Shown here piece by piece: positions 24,301-32,032 of a stretch of DNA of 33,147 bases. Source of the DNA: an uncultured Bacilli bacterium. Lineage in GTDB: Bacteria > Bacillota_I > Bacilli_A > RF39 > UBA660. The translations under genes were made by a program, and so were the position numbers. Location of the stretch: contig CALVZF010000013.1 in the NCBI GenBank assembly GCA_944372455.1, forward strand, positions 1 through 33,147, written 5' to 3'. Below the pieces are notes generated by a model. It was not told where the DNA came from. It saw nothing but the letters and a program-made list of their open reading frames with translations, and made no database searches. The first letter of the stretch is position 1; each line of letters starts with the position of its first letter.

Positions 24301-25886
24301 CTAGAAAATTATGGTTAGATAAAATTCCAGCAAAAATATTTGTAGAAGACTTGAAGAAAAAATATTCCTTTAATAAAGAACCATTAAACATAAATCCAAT
24401 TATAGGAGAATATGATGATCCATATAATCAAAGACAAGGACTACTTACTTTACCGTTAACAAATAATGGTAATACCTTAATATATGGAGCTCCTGGAAGT
24501 GGTAAAGAGATGTTACTAAACACTATTATTTATTCTACAATCACAATGTATAGTGCAAAAGAAGTAAATATTTATATTTTAGATTTTGGAGGAGAAACTT
24601 TAAAAATATTTTCAAAAGCTCCACATATTGGTGATGTATTACTAGTAACAGATGAAGAAAAAATTAATAATTTATTTAAACAACTTTATAGTTTAATTGA
24701 AAATAGAAAAAAACTTTTTAGAGAATATAATGGAGAATATAAAACTTATTCTAAGAAAAGTGGAAATATTTTACCTACTATTTTAATAATTATTAATTCT
24801 TATGAAACTTTTATAGAATCTTATAGCCAATATGCAGAAGATATACAAAAAATATCGAGAGATTCTTATAAATACGGCATAATATTTATTTTAAGTACTA
24901 ACTCATCAAATTCTATTAGATATTCGTTACAACAAAACTTTAATCAAACTTTAGCTTTAAAAATTAGTGATTCTTCTGATTATACATATATTTTTGGAAA
25001 GCAAGTTAGAACTATTCTTTCAAAAGAAAAGGGAAGGGGACTAGTTAGTTTAGATAATATATATGAATTTCAAACTGCCAGTATAAATAATACCATAGAT
25101 GACGATAATACATTTATAGAAAAATTATGTAAGTCATTAACCGAATTAGGAAAATATTTTGCTACAAAGATTCCAGTACTTCCTAAAACAGTAACTTTTG
25201 AGTTATTAGAAAAAGAAATTAGTACGCTTGATAAACTTCCATTAGGATACTTAAAAGAAAACTTAGAAGCAGCTAAATATAACTTCAATAAAACTCTTAG
25301 TATTATTACAGGTGAAACAGTAGAATTTTCAAATATTATTTCAGGAATAATAAAAATACTAAACTACCTAATCAATTATCAATTAATAGTAATTGATGCT
25401 CTAAATCTTTTAGATTTTACAAAATTTCAAAAGGGTACATTTATAAATGATAATTTCAATCAAGTTTTTCAAAATATATATAATCATATAGAAAATAGTC
25501 AAAAGCCAGATAGAACTCAATATAAACCTATTATTTGTGTAATAATTGGAATGAATACTTTCATAAATAATATTTCTATGGAAAATAAAACCAGAATAGA
25601 TAAATTATTTGATAATTCTAATCAAAGTAAAAATATAAACTTTATAATAATTGATAGTATTTCAGAATTAAAAAAATTAACTTATGAGGGATGGTTTACT
25701 AAATATATAAACAATAAGGATTTTGTATGGATTGGTAGTGGTATAGCAAATCAATATACGTTTACTTTAAATAAAACAGTTAAAGAAAATTATGAACAAA
25801 TGCAAGATTCATTTGGATATGTTGTTAAAAATGGTAATGCTTTTTTAACTAAATTTATTAATGATGGAAGTGATAAAGATGAATAA
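21312..25886 (+). CDS. essC: Type VII secretion ATPase EssC (FtsK/SpoIIIE family)
   Basis: 1524 residues, the EssC size. Domains in order: an N-terminal region with FHA-like segments (about 1-190; FSINNNTTITIGNSKTNNIY), two membrane helices (about 255-320; LGPMMTMGLTSVMFAWQ and LPSIVMSIAMLLSTLFW), a degenerate ATPase-like segment, then ATPase D1 with Walker A GMTGSGKS (712-719, Lys718), VLIDYKGGGLSG and Walker B HLLIISDEFAEL. D2 has GAPGSGKE (1059-1066), with Glu instead of Ser/Thr and a weak Walker B (TILIIINSYETF). A third domain (about 1300-1524) has no recognisable Walker A. EssC drives substrate export through the membrane. It follows four small helical genes and precedes esaB. Confidence 0.93.
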   Translation: MKLAIIKKNKIKNYTLPKENTNSYWITDYDELNDKTNLIELVQKDNAWEIISNSEIKVILNNTYVSNIKLKEYEFFYLKPTITDTLIIIYCYPDFDNTFKQFSINNNTTITIGNSKTNNIYYNSPHILPNNSYLIYSNNQWTLKCGQGKFVYVNNKLVQNKILQIGDIIFIMGLKIIIAGNFIVVNNPNNLVTFDVNILLPKKFVRKSVDILNEEADFTLYSPTDYFHKSPRFISTIQESVFKIDPPPDPVKKDDKPFIYTLGPMMTMGLTSVMFAWQAINGVVNEGKDISTALPSIVMSIAMLLSTLFWPTLSKMYDNKNVKRKNKKIFKKYTDYINKFEKEIETEISNQKITLIQNNADLNDCVKIIMSRTSRLWERRLKDDDFLNVRIGLGNVDSKIKIETKQEGFTVEENNLKPLLDQLLNKSKLMENVPICVSFTDKNVVGIVGNNNLTVNFINGLILKLITFHSYEKLKIILLTNEDDSNNYNYLKILPHSFSNNRDIRFFGTNSDEIQQISNYLDDVLNKRISNFNEQEESSYKEVEPYYFIIVDSFKEAKNMRIIKRILETDINYGFSIVFKADNLSTLPNECTTFINLFEKESGLFENELIANKQKIFFADFLENINMFKIAQILANTPIEDITNNKKTIPESIGFLEMYNVGKIEQLNIQEKWKTNNPYLSLQAPIGIDENGEIFKLDIHEKYHGPHGLIAGMTGSGKSEFIITYLLSLAVEYHPNDVSFVLIDYKGGGLSGAFENKERNIKLPHIAGSITNLDKSDLDRALTSIQSELRRRQTIFNKTRDKLNESTMDIYKYQSLYRQGVITEPIPHLLIISDEFAELKSQQPDFMDQLISTARIGRSLGVHLILATQKPAGVVNDQIWSNSRFRVCLKVQEKSDSIDVIKRPDAAELKNVGRFYIQVGYNELFKLGQAAWCGMHYIPQDIYKKKEDTSINFIDNVGNVIKTIDNKKKSVNSNLGEELANIVKYLDEIAKQNNIETRKLWLDKIPAKIFVEDLKKKYSFNKEPLNINPIIGEYDDPYNQRQGLLTLPLTNNGNTLIYGAPGSGKEMLLNTIIYSTITMYSAKEVNIYILDFGGETLKIFSKAPHIGDVLLVTDEEKINNLFKQLYSLIENRKKLFREYNGEYKTYSKKSGNILPTILIIINSYETFIESYSQYAEDIQKISRDSYKYGIIFILSTNSSNSIRYSLQQNFNQTLALKISDSSDYTYIFGKQVRTILSKEKGRGLVSLDNIYEFQTASINNTIDDDNTFIEKLCKSLTELGKYFATKIPVLPKTVTFELLEKEISTLDKLPLGYLKENLEAAKYNFNKTLSIITGETVEFSNIISGIIKILNYLINYQLIVIDALNLLDFTKFQKGTFINDNFNQVFQNIYNHIENSQKPDRTQYKPIICVIIGMNTFINNISMENKTRIDKLFDNSNQSKNINFIIIDSISELKKLTYEGWFTKYINNKDFVWIGSGIANQYTFTLNKTVKENYEQMQDSFGYVVKNGNAFLTKFINDGSDKDE

Positions 25887-26130
25887 AGTGTTAGTAGTTT
25901 TATATATTCCTATTATAGAAATGCGATATGATGTATATATTCCTATAAATAAAAAAATTGAACAAATAATAATTTTACTTGGTAATGCTCTTAATGAACT
26001 TACAGATGGAGGTTTTATTCTTCAAAATAATACAATTTTAATTAATAAGGAAACTGGAAATATATATGATAATAATCAATACGTTAAAAATGCAGAAATT
26101 AAAAATGGAACAGAGTTAGTATTAATTTAA
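25879..26130 (+). CDS. esaB: EsaB/YukD-like ubiquitin-fold protein
   Basis: 83 residues from ATG 25879 (MNKVLVVLYIPIIEMRYDVY); GGAAGTGA sits upstream inside essC, and the two genes overlap by eight bases. Beta-grasp pattern: strand, strand, helix (KIEQIIILLGNALNEL), strands, ending TELVLI, as in YukD/EsaB of Bacillus and Staphylococcus type VII loci. These small proteins are cytoplasmic accessory or regulatory parts. The longer frame from 25861 has no ribosome site. Confidence 0.8.
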   Translation: MNKVLVVLYIPIIEMRYDVYIPINKKIEQIIILLGNALNELTDGGFILQNNTILINKETGNIYDNNQYVKNAEIKNGTELVLI

Positions 26131-26135
26131 AAAGG

Positions 26136-26164
26136 TTGACAAATTAGGAATAAATGTATATAAT
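26136..26164 (+). promoter_or_regulatory. Sigma-A promoter of infC-rpmI-rplT
   Basis: TTGACA (26136-26141), 17 bases, TATAAT (26159-26164), starting five bases after the esaB stop. Confidence 0.87.
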
Positions 26165-26331
26165 TAAACATGTAATTTAAAAAAGGAAAGCAATTGTATC
26201 CACAATTCACCTGATTTCTGCATATTTAGAAATGGGTAAAATGCCAAATTACATTTATTTTTAATAGTGTAATGAAATAGGTAATTAAAGTGGATACATT
26301 AGTATTCACTTTTTTATTGGAGGTGTTTTTT
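26165..26331 (+). ncRNA. L20-type leader with transcription attenuator
   Basis: The roughly 160-base leader has a closing stem TGTAATTT (26171-26178) with AAATTACA (26246-26253), an inner hairpin ATTTCT/AGAAAT (26214-26233) and an early stem AATTGT/ACAATT. An intrinsic terminator follows: 26288-26297 with 26302-26311, one G-U pair, then T5. GTATCCAC (26196-26203) is perfectly complementary to GTGGATAC (26290-26297) in the terminator, an evident antiterminator pairing. Leaders of this type upstream of infC-rpmI-rplT are repressed by L20 in Bacillus. Family identity is by position and layout. Confidence 0.8.
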
Positions 26332-26856
26332 ATAGCAAACAATACTAAAGACGCTTTAATAAATCGTCAAATTAGAGCTAGTCAAGTACTAGTGATAGGT
26401 CCTCATGGGGAACAAATGGGAGTTAAAAACTTAGAAGATGCTTTAACTTTAGCTGAATATGCGGGTTTTGATTTAGTTTTAATAAGTCCTAATGCTAATC
26501 CACCAGTTTGTAAAATAATGGATTACAACAAATATAAATATGAAAAAAATAAGAAACAAAAAGAAGCACAAAAAAAACAAAGGGAAAACAACCTTGAAAT
26601 GAAAGAGTTTAGATTATCTCCAGTAATAGATGTTCACGATTTTAATACTAAGCTTAAGAATGTTTCAAAATATTTAGAAAAAGGACATAAAATTAAAGTT
26701 ACTATACGTTTTAAAGGACGTCAAATGGCACATACAGAAATTGGACGTGATGTATTAATAAAATTTGCGAATGAGCTAGAAGGAAAAGCTAGTGTTGAAC
26801 AACCCCCTAAAATGGATGGACGTAGTATGTTTATGTTATTAGCACCTATCAAATAA
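26332..26856 (+). CDS. infC: Translation initiation factor IF-3, probable AUA start
   Basis: 174 residues: ANNTKDALINRQIRASQVLVIGPHGEQMG, LVLISPNANPPVCKIMDY and RFKGRQMAH are typical of IF-3. There is no ATG, GTG or TTG at a proper distance after the strong site GGAGGTG (26319-26325); six bases later stands ATA (26332). The GTG at 26290, GTG at 26323 and TTG at 26317 are in the terminator or the ribosome site itself. IF-3 genes are known for AUU starts that let IF-3 control its own translation; AUA would serve the same. First gene of the infC-rpmI-rplT operon. Confidence 0.93.
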   Translation: MANNTKDALINRQIRASQVLVIGPHGEQMGVKNLEDALTLAEYAGFDLVLISPNANPPVCKIMDYNKYKYEKNKKQKEAQKKQRENNLEMKEFRLSPVIDVHDFNTKLKNVSKYLEKGHKIKVTIRFKGRQMAHTEIGRDVLIKFANELEGKASVEQPPKMDGRSMFMLLAPIK

Positions 26857-26876
26857 AAATTAAGGAGGAATTATTT

Positions 26877-27065
26877 ATGCCAAAGATGAAAACACACAAA
26901 GGTACTAAAAAAGTATTAAATGTTAGAAATAGTGGAACAATAGGTATTGGTTGTCCAGGATCAAGACATAATACAGGAAAGAAAAATGCGAAAGCAAATA
27001 TGAAAAAAAGAAATGGATCTACATTAAATAAATCTGATTACAAAAGAGTAAAAGATATTATTTAA
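26877..27065 (+). CDS. rpmI: 50S ribosomal protein L35
   Basis: 62 residues, Lys/Arg rich: [16 protein letters not shown] and [22 protein letters not shown] are L35. Normal length. Ribosome site AAGGAGG. Lies between infC and rplT in the usual order and is probably under L20 feedback with them. Confidence 0.95.
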   Translation: MPKMKTHKGTKKVLNVRNSGTIGIGCPGSRHNTGKKNAKANMKKRNGSTLNKSDYKRVKDII

Positions 27066-27088
27066 TAATTTTAGAAGGAGGAATTATA

Positions 27089-27622
27089 ATGCCAAGAGTT
27101 AAAAATGGTGTTGTTACAAAACAAAGACACAAAAAAGTATTAAAACAAGCAAAAGGATATTTTGGTAGTAAACATAGATTATATAGAACAGCTAAAGAAC
27201 AATTAATGCATTCAGGAGCTTATGCTTATAGAGATAGAAAACAAAATAAAAGAAACTTTAGAAAATTATGGATAACTAGAATTAATGCCGCTTGTCGTGA
27301 AAATAATATTAGTTACTCAAAATTCATAAATGGACTATCTAAAGCAGGTGTAGAAATTAATAGAAAAATGCTTTCAGAAATTGCAATTGCTGATAAAGAA
27401 GCATTTACTAAATTAGTAGAAGTAGCAAACGATGCATTAAATGGAAAATTACCAAAAACTGAAACAAAAGAAGTAAAGAAAACAAGTACAAAAGAAGAAA
27501 AAAAATCAAATGAAGATTTATCAAAATTAACAGTTGCTGATTTAAAAGCAATGGCTAAAGAAAAGAATATTGAGGGTTATACTACAATGAAAAAAGCAGA
27601 ATTAATAGATGCTTTAAAATAA
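27089..27622 (+). CDS. rplT: 50S ribosomal protein L20 with a C-terminal Rho_N/SAP-like extension
   Basis: 177 residues against the usual 117-119. Residues 1-120 are a standard L20 ([38 protein letters not shown], and [19 protein letters not shown]). A charged linker (about 121-142, Lys/Glu/Thr) leads to a 35-residue helical module, [20 protein letters not shown] then [11 protein letters not shown], of the Rho N-terminal/SAP type (short DNA or RNA-binding helix-extended loop-helix). The same module ends rpsB 1.1 kb downstream, with near-identical DNA. L20 is an early 50S assembly protein and operon repressor; the extension might change RNA binding, which is inference. Confidence 0.93.
   Translation: MPRVKNGVVTKQRHKKVLKQAKGYFGSKHRLYRTAKEQLMHSGAYAYRDRKQNKRNFRKLWITRINAACRENNISYSKFINGLSKAGVEINRKMLSEIAIADKEAFTKLVEVANDALNGKLPKTETKEVKKTSTKEEKKSNEDLSKLTVADLKAMAKEKNIEGYTTMKKAELIDALK
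27509..27622 (+). repeat. 114-bp direct repeat encoding the shared tail (copy in rplT)
   Basis: The last 37 codons plus stop of rplT match 28678-28791 in length and almost in sequence. The first 52 bases or so are identical, then a few differences occur around codons 160-171. Confidence 0.9.
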
Positions 27623-27711
27623 TCACAAGTAGGAATTTAAATATCTAGTGCCTTTAGGTGGTATTTATTAGAACTATTTGGAAGAAAAACGAAAGAGGAG
27701 GAAATTAATTT

Positions 27712-28791
27712 ATGGCAGTAGTGTCAATGAACAGTTTATTAGAAAGTGGAGTTCATTTTGGACATCAAACAAGAAGATGGAATCCAAAAATGAAAGAATA
27801 TATTTTTGCAGCAAGAGAAGATATTTATATTATTGATTTAAACAAAACCGCAGCACTATTAGAAGAAGCTTATGCTGAACTTAAAAAAATTGCTGAACGT
27901 GGAGGAAAAGTTTTATTCGTAGGAACTAAAAAACAAGCTCAAGAAGCTGCAAGAGAAGAAGCAACACGTTCTAACATGTATTATGTAAACGAAAGATGGT
28001 TAGGGGGAACTTTAACTAACTTTAGAACAATACGTGGTAGAGTAAGAAGATTAGAAGAAATTGAAAAACAAGAAAAAGATGGATTATTTGAAGTACTTCC
28101 TAAAAAAGAAGTAATTAAAATTAAAAAAGAATATGAAAAATTAGACAAATATTTAAGAGGAATTCGTAACATGAGAAGACTTCCTGAAGCATTAGTAATT
28201 GTTGATCCAAAAAAAGAAATTAATGCAATAAGAGAAGCAAGAAAGTTACACATACCTGTATTTGGAATCGTAGATACTAACTGTGATCCAGATGATGTAG
28301 ACTATGTTATTCCAGGTAACGATGATGCAGTAAGAAGTGTTAAAACTATTCTTGGAGTATTAAATAATGCTATTGTTGAAGTAAATGGTGGAACAATGGT
28401 AGATTATGTAAAGGGATCAGATAAAGATATCAACATGGAAGAAGCCTTAAATAAAGCTCCTGCATTCAAAAGAGATAACAGAAACTTTAGAAAAGATAAT
28501 AAAAATAGAGACTTTAAAGGAAAAAATAATAACTTTAAAAGAGATGAAAACAAAAAGGTTAAAGAAACAGATATAGAAAAAACTAAAGAAGCAGTTACCC
28601 AAGATACTAAAAAAGAAAATATAATAAAAGAAGTAGTAGAAAAAGAAGTTAATCCAACTAAAGAAGAAAAGAAAGTAAATGAAGATTTATCAAAATTAAC
28701 AGTTGCTGATTTAAAAGCAATGGCTAAAGAAAAAGGGATTAAAGGTTATACTACAATGAAAAAAGATGAACTTATTAATGCTTTAAAATAA
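27712..28791 (+). CDS. rpsB: 30S ribosomal protein S2 with a long C-terminal extension
   Basis: 359 residues against about 230-260 for most S2. Residues 1-235 are normal ([47 protein letters not shown] and [20 protein letters not shown]). Then comes a basic stretch with repeated F-K/R-x-D units (about 252-282), an acidic/lysine-rich linker (about 283-325) and the Rho_N/SAP-like module [20 protein letters not shown] with [10 protein letters not shown] (329-359) also found at the end of L20. S2 sits on the back of the 30S near S1; an RNA-binding tail could bear on mRNA binding, which is speculation. It precedes tsf as usual. The 90-base gap after rplT has no terminator, so rpsB may be transcribed with infC-rplT. 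Confidence 0.94.
   Translation: MAVVSMNSLLESGVHFGHQTRRWNPKMKEYIFAAREDIYIIDLNKTAALLEEAYAELKKIAERGGKVLFVGTKKQAQEAAREEATRSNMYYVNERWLGGTLTNFRTIRGRVRRLEEIEKQEKDGLFEVLPKKEVIKIKKEYEKLDKYLRGIRNMRRLPEALVIVDPKKEINAIREARKLHIPVFGIVDTNCDPDDVDYVIPGNDDAVRSVKTILGVLNNAIVEVNGGTMVDYVKGSDKDINMEEALNKAPAFKRDNRNFRKDNKNRDFKGKNNNFKRDENKKVKETDIEKTKEAVTQDTKKENIIKEVVEKEVNPTKEEKKVNEDLSKLTVADLKAMAKEKGIKGYTTMKKDELINALK
28678..28791 (+). repeat. 114-bp direct repeat encoding the shared tail (copy in rpsB)
   Basis: Counterpart of 27509-27622. Both copies start at the same Asn-Glu-Asp codons and end at TAA, so whole-module transfer between the two genes is likely. Confidence 0.9.
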
Positions 28792-28805
28792 GGGAGAGAT
28801 AATTT

Positions 28806-29684
28806 ATGGTTAATGCACAAATGGTAAAAGAATTAAGAGAAACAACTGGTGTAGGAATGCTTGATTGTAAAAAAGCATTAGAAGCAACTAATGGAGATTT
28901 TGACAAAGCAATAGATTTTTTAAGAGAAAAAGGATTATCTAAAGCTAAAAAGAAAGAAGCAAGAATAGCTGCTGAAGGGTTATCAAATATATTTATTGAT
29001 GGTAATAAAGCAGTTATATTAGAAATAAACTCTGAGACAGATTTTGTAGCTAAAAATGAAGAATTTCAAAATTTAGTTAAACAAATTGGAGAAACTTTAT
29101 TAAAAGGTAATGCAACTTCTATTGAAGAAGCAAACAACTTAGAAGTAGATGGAATGAAAATTAGTGATTTAATTGTAAATGCAATTTCAAAAATTGGAGA
29201 AAAATTATCTTTTAGAAGATTTGAAATAGTTACTAAAAATGATGACGAAGTATTTGGTTCTTATTTACACATGGGTGGAAGAATTGCAGTACTTACAGTT
29301 ATTAATGGAGCAAATGAAGAAGTTGCAAAAGATGTCGCAATGCAATCAGCAGCTATGAAACCTAAATATGTAACTAAAGAAGATGTACCAGAAGAAGAAC
29401 TTGAAAAAGAAAAAGCAATTCTTAAAGAACAAGCTATAAACGAAGGAAAACCTGCTGAAATAGCTGAAAAAATGGTAATGGGTAGAATTCAAAAATTCTA
29501 CAAAGAAATCTGTTTAGAAGAACAACCATTCATTAAAGATGGAGACTTAAGTGTTAGTGCTTATGTTAAAAATAATGGTGGGAAAATTGTAAAGATGGTT
29601 CGTTATGAAGTAGGCGAAGGAATTGAAAAAAGACAAGATGATTTTGCCAGCGAAGTAATGAGTCAAATAAATAATAGTCAATAA
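28806..29684 (+). CDS. tsf: Translation elongation factor Ts
   Basis: 292 residues. The UBA-like N-terminus ([33 protein letters not shown]) and the core [11 protein letters not shown] are definitive. EF-Ts exchanges GDP for GTP on EF-Tu. ATG 28806 follows rpsB by 14 bases with GGGAGAG as ribosome site, the classic rpsB-tsf pair. The next gene follows by 12 bases without a terminator. Confidence 0.97.
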   Translation: MVNAQMVKELRETTGVGMLDCKKALEATNGDFDKAIDFLREKGLSKAKKKEARIAAEGLSNIFIDGNKAVILEINSETDFVAKNEEFQNLVKQIGETLLKGNATSIEEANNLEVDGMKISDLIVNAISKIGEKLSFRRFEIVTKNDDEVFGSYLHMGGRIAVLTVINGANEEVAKDVAMQSAAMKPKYVTKEDVPEEELEKEKAILKEQAINEGKPAEIAEKMVMGRIQKFYKEICLEEQPFIKDGDLSVSAYVKNNGGKIVKMVRYEVGEGIEKRQDDFASEVMSQINNSQ

Positions 29685-29696
29685 ATTGGAGTATTT

Positions 29697-30422
29697 ATGA
29701 AAAAAATAAAATATAGTGAAAGAAAAAAATATATAATTAGGGGACTTTCTTTAATTATCTTAGGAATTATTTCACTTGGTCTAGTAATATATTTTAATAT
29801 TACTAATAAAGACACTAATCCTTTTGAAACTGATAATAGTATAACTGATGCAGTAAAATTTAAAAAGGAATATGAAAGTTTAAATCAAAACGAAGACATG
29901 TTAAGTATTAAAGTTGATAAAGATAATCCAATGAAATACTTAGTAGATGAAGAATTAAAGGACTTTTTAGATTCTGGTACTGGAATTATTTACTTTGGAT
30001 TTAATGAATGTCCATGGTGTCGGAACGCAGTTCCAGTATTAATAGATGCTTTAAAAGAAAGAAATATTAAGGAAGCTTATTATTTAGATGTTAAAGATAT
30101 AAGAGATGAAAAAAAGTTAGATGAAGAAGGTAAAATAATTACTACTAAAGAAGGTAGTGATAGTTATAAACTTATACTTGAAAAATTAAATAGTTATCTT
30201 CCTTCATATGAGGGTTTAAATGATGAATCCATTAAAAGACTTTATGTTCCAGCAGTATTATTTATGAAAAATGGAGAAATTGTTGGAATACACTCTAATA
30301 CTGTTGAATCTCAAACTGATCCAAGTATTCCTTTAAATGAAGAACAATATAAAGAGCTTAAAAATATTTATTTAAATAATATTGATAAAGTTTACAATTT
30401 TAATTGTAGTGATGGATGTTAA
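29697..30422 (+). CDS. Membrane-anchored thioredoxin-like protein (CPWC)
   Basis: 241 residues. A basic N-terminus and one membrane helix (about 15-34) are followed by an extracytoplasmic thioredoxin-like fold: IIYFGFNECPWCRNAVPVLI (CPWC at 105-108), a strand EAYYLDV, a helical insertion, and the cis-proline region RLYVPAVLFMKNGEIVG. A second Cys pair ends the protein (NCSDGC). The active-site pair suggests thiol-disulfide exchange at the cell surface; whether it reduces or oxidises is not readable. Poorly characterised relatives occur in gut Firmicutes. It is 12 bases after tsf, and a terminator begins at its stop codon. Confidence 0.75.
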   Translation: MKKIKYSERKKYIIRGLSLIILGIISLGLVIYFNITNKDTNPFETDNSITDAVKFKKEYESLNQNEDMLSIKVDKDNPMKYLVDEELKDFLDSGTGIIYFGFNECPWCRNAVPVLIDALKERNIKEAYYLDVKDIRDEKKLDEEGKIITTKEGSDSYKLILEKLNSYLPSYEGLNDESIKRLYVPAVLFMKNGEIVGIHSNTVESQTDPSIPLNEEQYKELKNIYLNNIDKVYNFNCSDGC

Positions 30423-30453
30423 AACTATTCAACTAATTTGAATAGTTTTTTTT
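30421..30453 (+). terminator. Terminator after the tsf-thioredoxin-like unit
   Basis: 12-bp stem (30421-30432 with 30438-30449), 5-nt loop, T tail. It starts inside the TAA stop (30420-30422). Confidence 0.87.
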
Positions 30454-30466
30454 GTTATGATAAAAT
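30438..30466 (+). promoter_or_regulatory. Promoter of the methyltransferase gene, -35 inside the terminator
   Basis: TTGAAT (30438-30443), 17 bases, TAAAAT (30461-30466), the latter with a TG extension. Confidence 0.65.
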
Positions 30467-30483
30467 GTGATAGAGGTGTTTAA

Positions 30484-31365
30484 ATGTTAGTTGCTGATAA
30501 TTGGAAAGAATATAAAATTTTAGATATGTCTAATGGGGAAAAATTGGAAGTGTGGGGTAAATACAAATTCTTAAGGCCCGATCCTCAAATAATTTGGAAT
30601 GTTAGAAATAATCCAAATTTATGGAATAATATAGATGCTCATTACCATAGAAATAACAAGGGAGGAGGATTTTGGGAATATAAAAAAAATATTCCTGAAA
30701 CTTTTGTATTAAATTATAAAGATTTAAAATTTAAAATAGGATTAATGGGTTTTAAACATACAGGATTATTTCCAGAACAAGCGGTTAATTGGGATTATTT
30801 TATAGAAAAAATTTCTAGAGCTAATAAAACTAGAAATACTAAGATTAAAGTGTTAAATTTATTTGCATATACTGGTGGAGCTACCGTTGCTTGTTCTTAT
30901 GCAGGAGCAGATGTAGTTCATGTAGATTCTTCTAAAGGAATGGTAGCTTGGGCTAAAGATAATATTAAACTTTCTCTTTTAGAAGATAATAATGTTAGAT
31001 TTATTGTTGATGATTGTATTAAATTTGTTAAAAGGGAAATAAGAAGAGGGAATAAATACGATGCAATTATAATGGATCCTCCTAGTTATGGTAGGGGTAG
31101 TAATGGTGAAATTTGGGATATTGAAAAAGATTTATTTTCATTATTGGAACTTTGTGTAGAACTTTTAAGTGATGATCCATTATTCTTACATATTAATTCT
31201 TATACTACTGGATTACCTATGTCTATTTTAAACAACATTTTAAAGCTTACAGTAGCTAAAAAGTATAATGGGACTATAACATATGATGAAATAGGATTAC
31301 CTGCTTTAAATAGTGATTTAATTCTTCCTTGTGGAGTTTATGGAAGATGGGAAAGTAATGAATAA
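30484..31365 (+). CDS. Class I SAM-dependent RNA methyltransferase, RlmI/RlmK-like
   Basis: 293 residues. The Rossmann SAM site LNLFAYTGG (124-132) and the catalytic-loop motif MDPPSYGRG (197-205) mark the RlmI/RlmK group (methyltransferases of 23S rRNA or of similar targets). The N-terminus (EVWGKYKFLRPDPQIIW) replaces the PUA domain of RlmI with a short beta segment. ATG 30484 has AGAGGTG upstream. It overlaps the next gene, a pseudouridine synthase, by eight bases, so both probably modify RNA and are translated together. Exact target unknown. Confidence 0.8.
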   Translation: MLVADNWKEYKILDMSNGEKLEVWGKYKFLRPDPQIIWNVRNNPNLWNNIDAHYHRNNKGGGFWEYKKNIPETFVLNYKDLKFKIGLMGFKHTGLFPEQAVNWDYFIEKISRANKTRNTKIKVLNLFAYTGGATVACSYAGADVVHVDSSKGMVAWAKDNIKLSLLEDNNVRFIVDDCIKFVKREIRRGNKYDAIIMDPPSYGRGSNGEIWDIEKDLFSLLELCVELLSDDPLFLHINSYTTGLPMSILNNILKLTVAKKYNGTITYDEIGLPALNSDLILPCGVYGRWESNE

Positions 31366-32032
31366 TTTAAATATTTTATATGAAGATAATCACATAATAG
31401 TAGTTATAAAACCAGCTGGAGTTCTTTCACAAAAAGATAATACCAATGATATAGATATGCTTACACTAATAAAAAAATATATTAAAGAAAAATATAATAA
31501 ACCAGGAAATGTTTATCTAGGATTAGTTCATAGATTAGATAGAATGACTTCTGGAATAATGGTATTTGCAAAAACTAGTAAAGCGGCTAAAAGACTTAGT
31601 GAAGCTATTAAAAATAAAAAATTTTATAAAGAATATTTATGTATTGTTGATGGTATTCCAGATAAAAATCATGAAAAATTAGAAAATTATTTATTAAAAG
31701 ACGAAAAATTAAATAAAAGTTTTGTTGTAGATAAAACAAAGGGAAAATTAGCTTCGTTAGAATATGATGTATTAGAATCAAATATTAGTCAGAATATAAG
31801 TCTATTAAAAATAAAGTTATTTACTGGTAGACATCATCAAATTAGGGTTCAATTAGCTAATATTGGATATCCTTTAACTTGTGATATAAAATATAATAGT
31901 AATGCTAAAAAAGGTAAGATTTATTTACACGCATATAAACTTTCTTTTTATCATCCGACTAAAAAAGAATTAATGACTTTTGAAAATTATCCAAAAGAAG
32001 AACTTTGGAGTAAATTTAAAAAACTATCTTGA
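31358..32032 (+). CDS. RluA-family pseudouridine synthase
   Basis: 224 residues from ATG 31358 (MNNLNILYEDNHIIVVIKPA), which is where the family begins; a longer frame from 31331 lies within the methyltransferase gene. The catalytic motif HRLDRMTSG (58-66, Asp61) and the GRHHQIRVQLANIGYPL block are intact. There is no N-terminal S4 domain, so it is not the standard RluD. It isomerises uridine to pseudouridine in rRNA or tRNA. It ends with TGA at 32030-32032, inside the shared terminator. Confidence 0.9.
   Translation: MNNLNILYEDNHIIVVIKPAGVLSQKDNTNDIDMLTLIKKYIKEKYNKPGNVYLGLVHRLDRMTSGIMVFAKTSKAAKRLSEAIKNKKFYKEYLCIVDGIPDKNHEKLENYLLKDEKLNKSFVVDKTKGKLASLEYDVLESNISQNISLLKIKLFTGRHHQIRVQLANIGYPLTCDIKYNSNAKKGKIYLHAYKLSFYHPTKKELMTFENYPKEELWSKFKKLS

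Noticed and set aside
26290-26331. GTG at 26290 as the start of infC
   Set aside because: It lies in the 5' arm of the attenuator terminator, has no ribosome site, and adds 14 residues foreign to IF-3.
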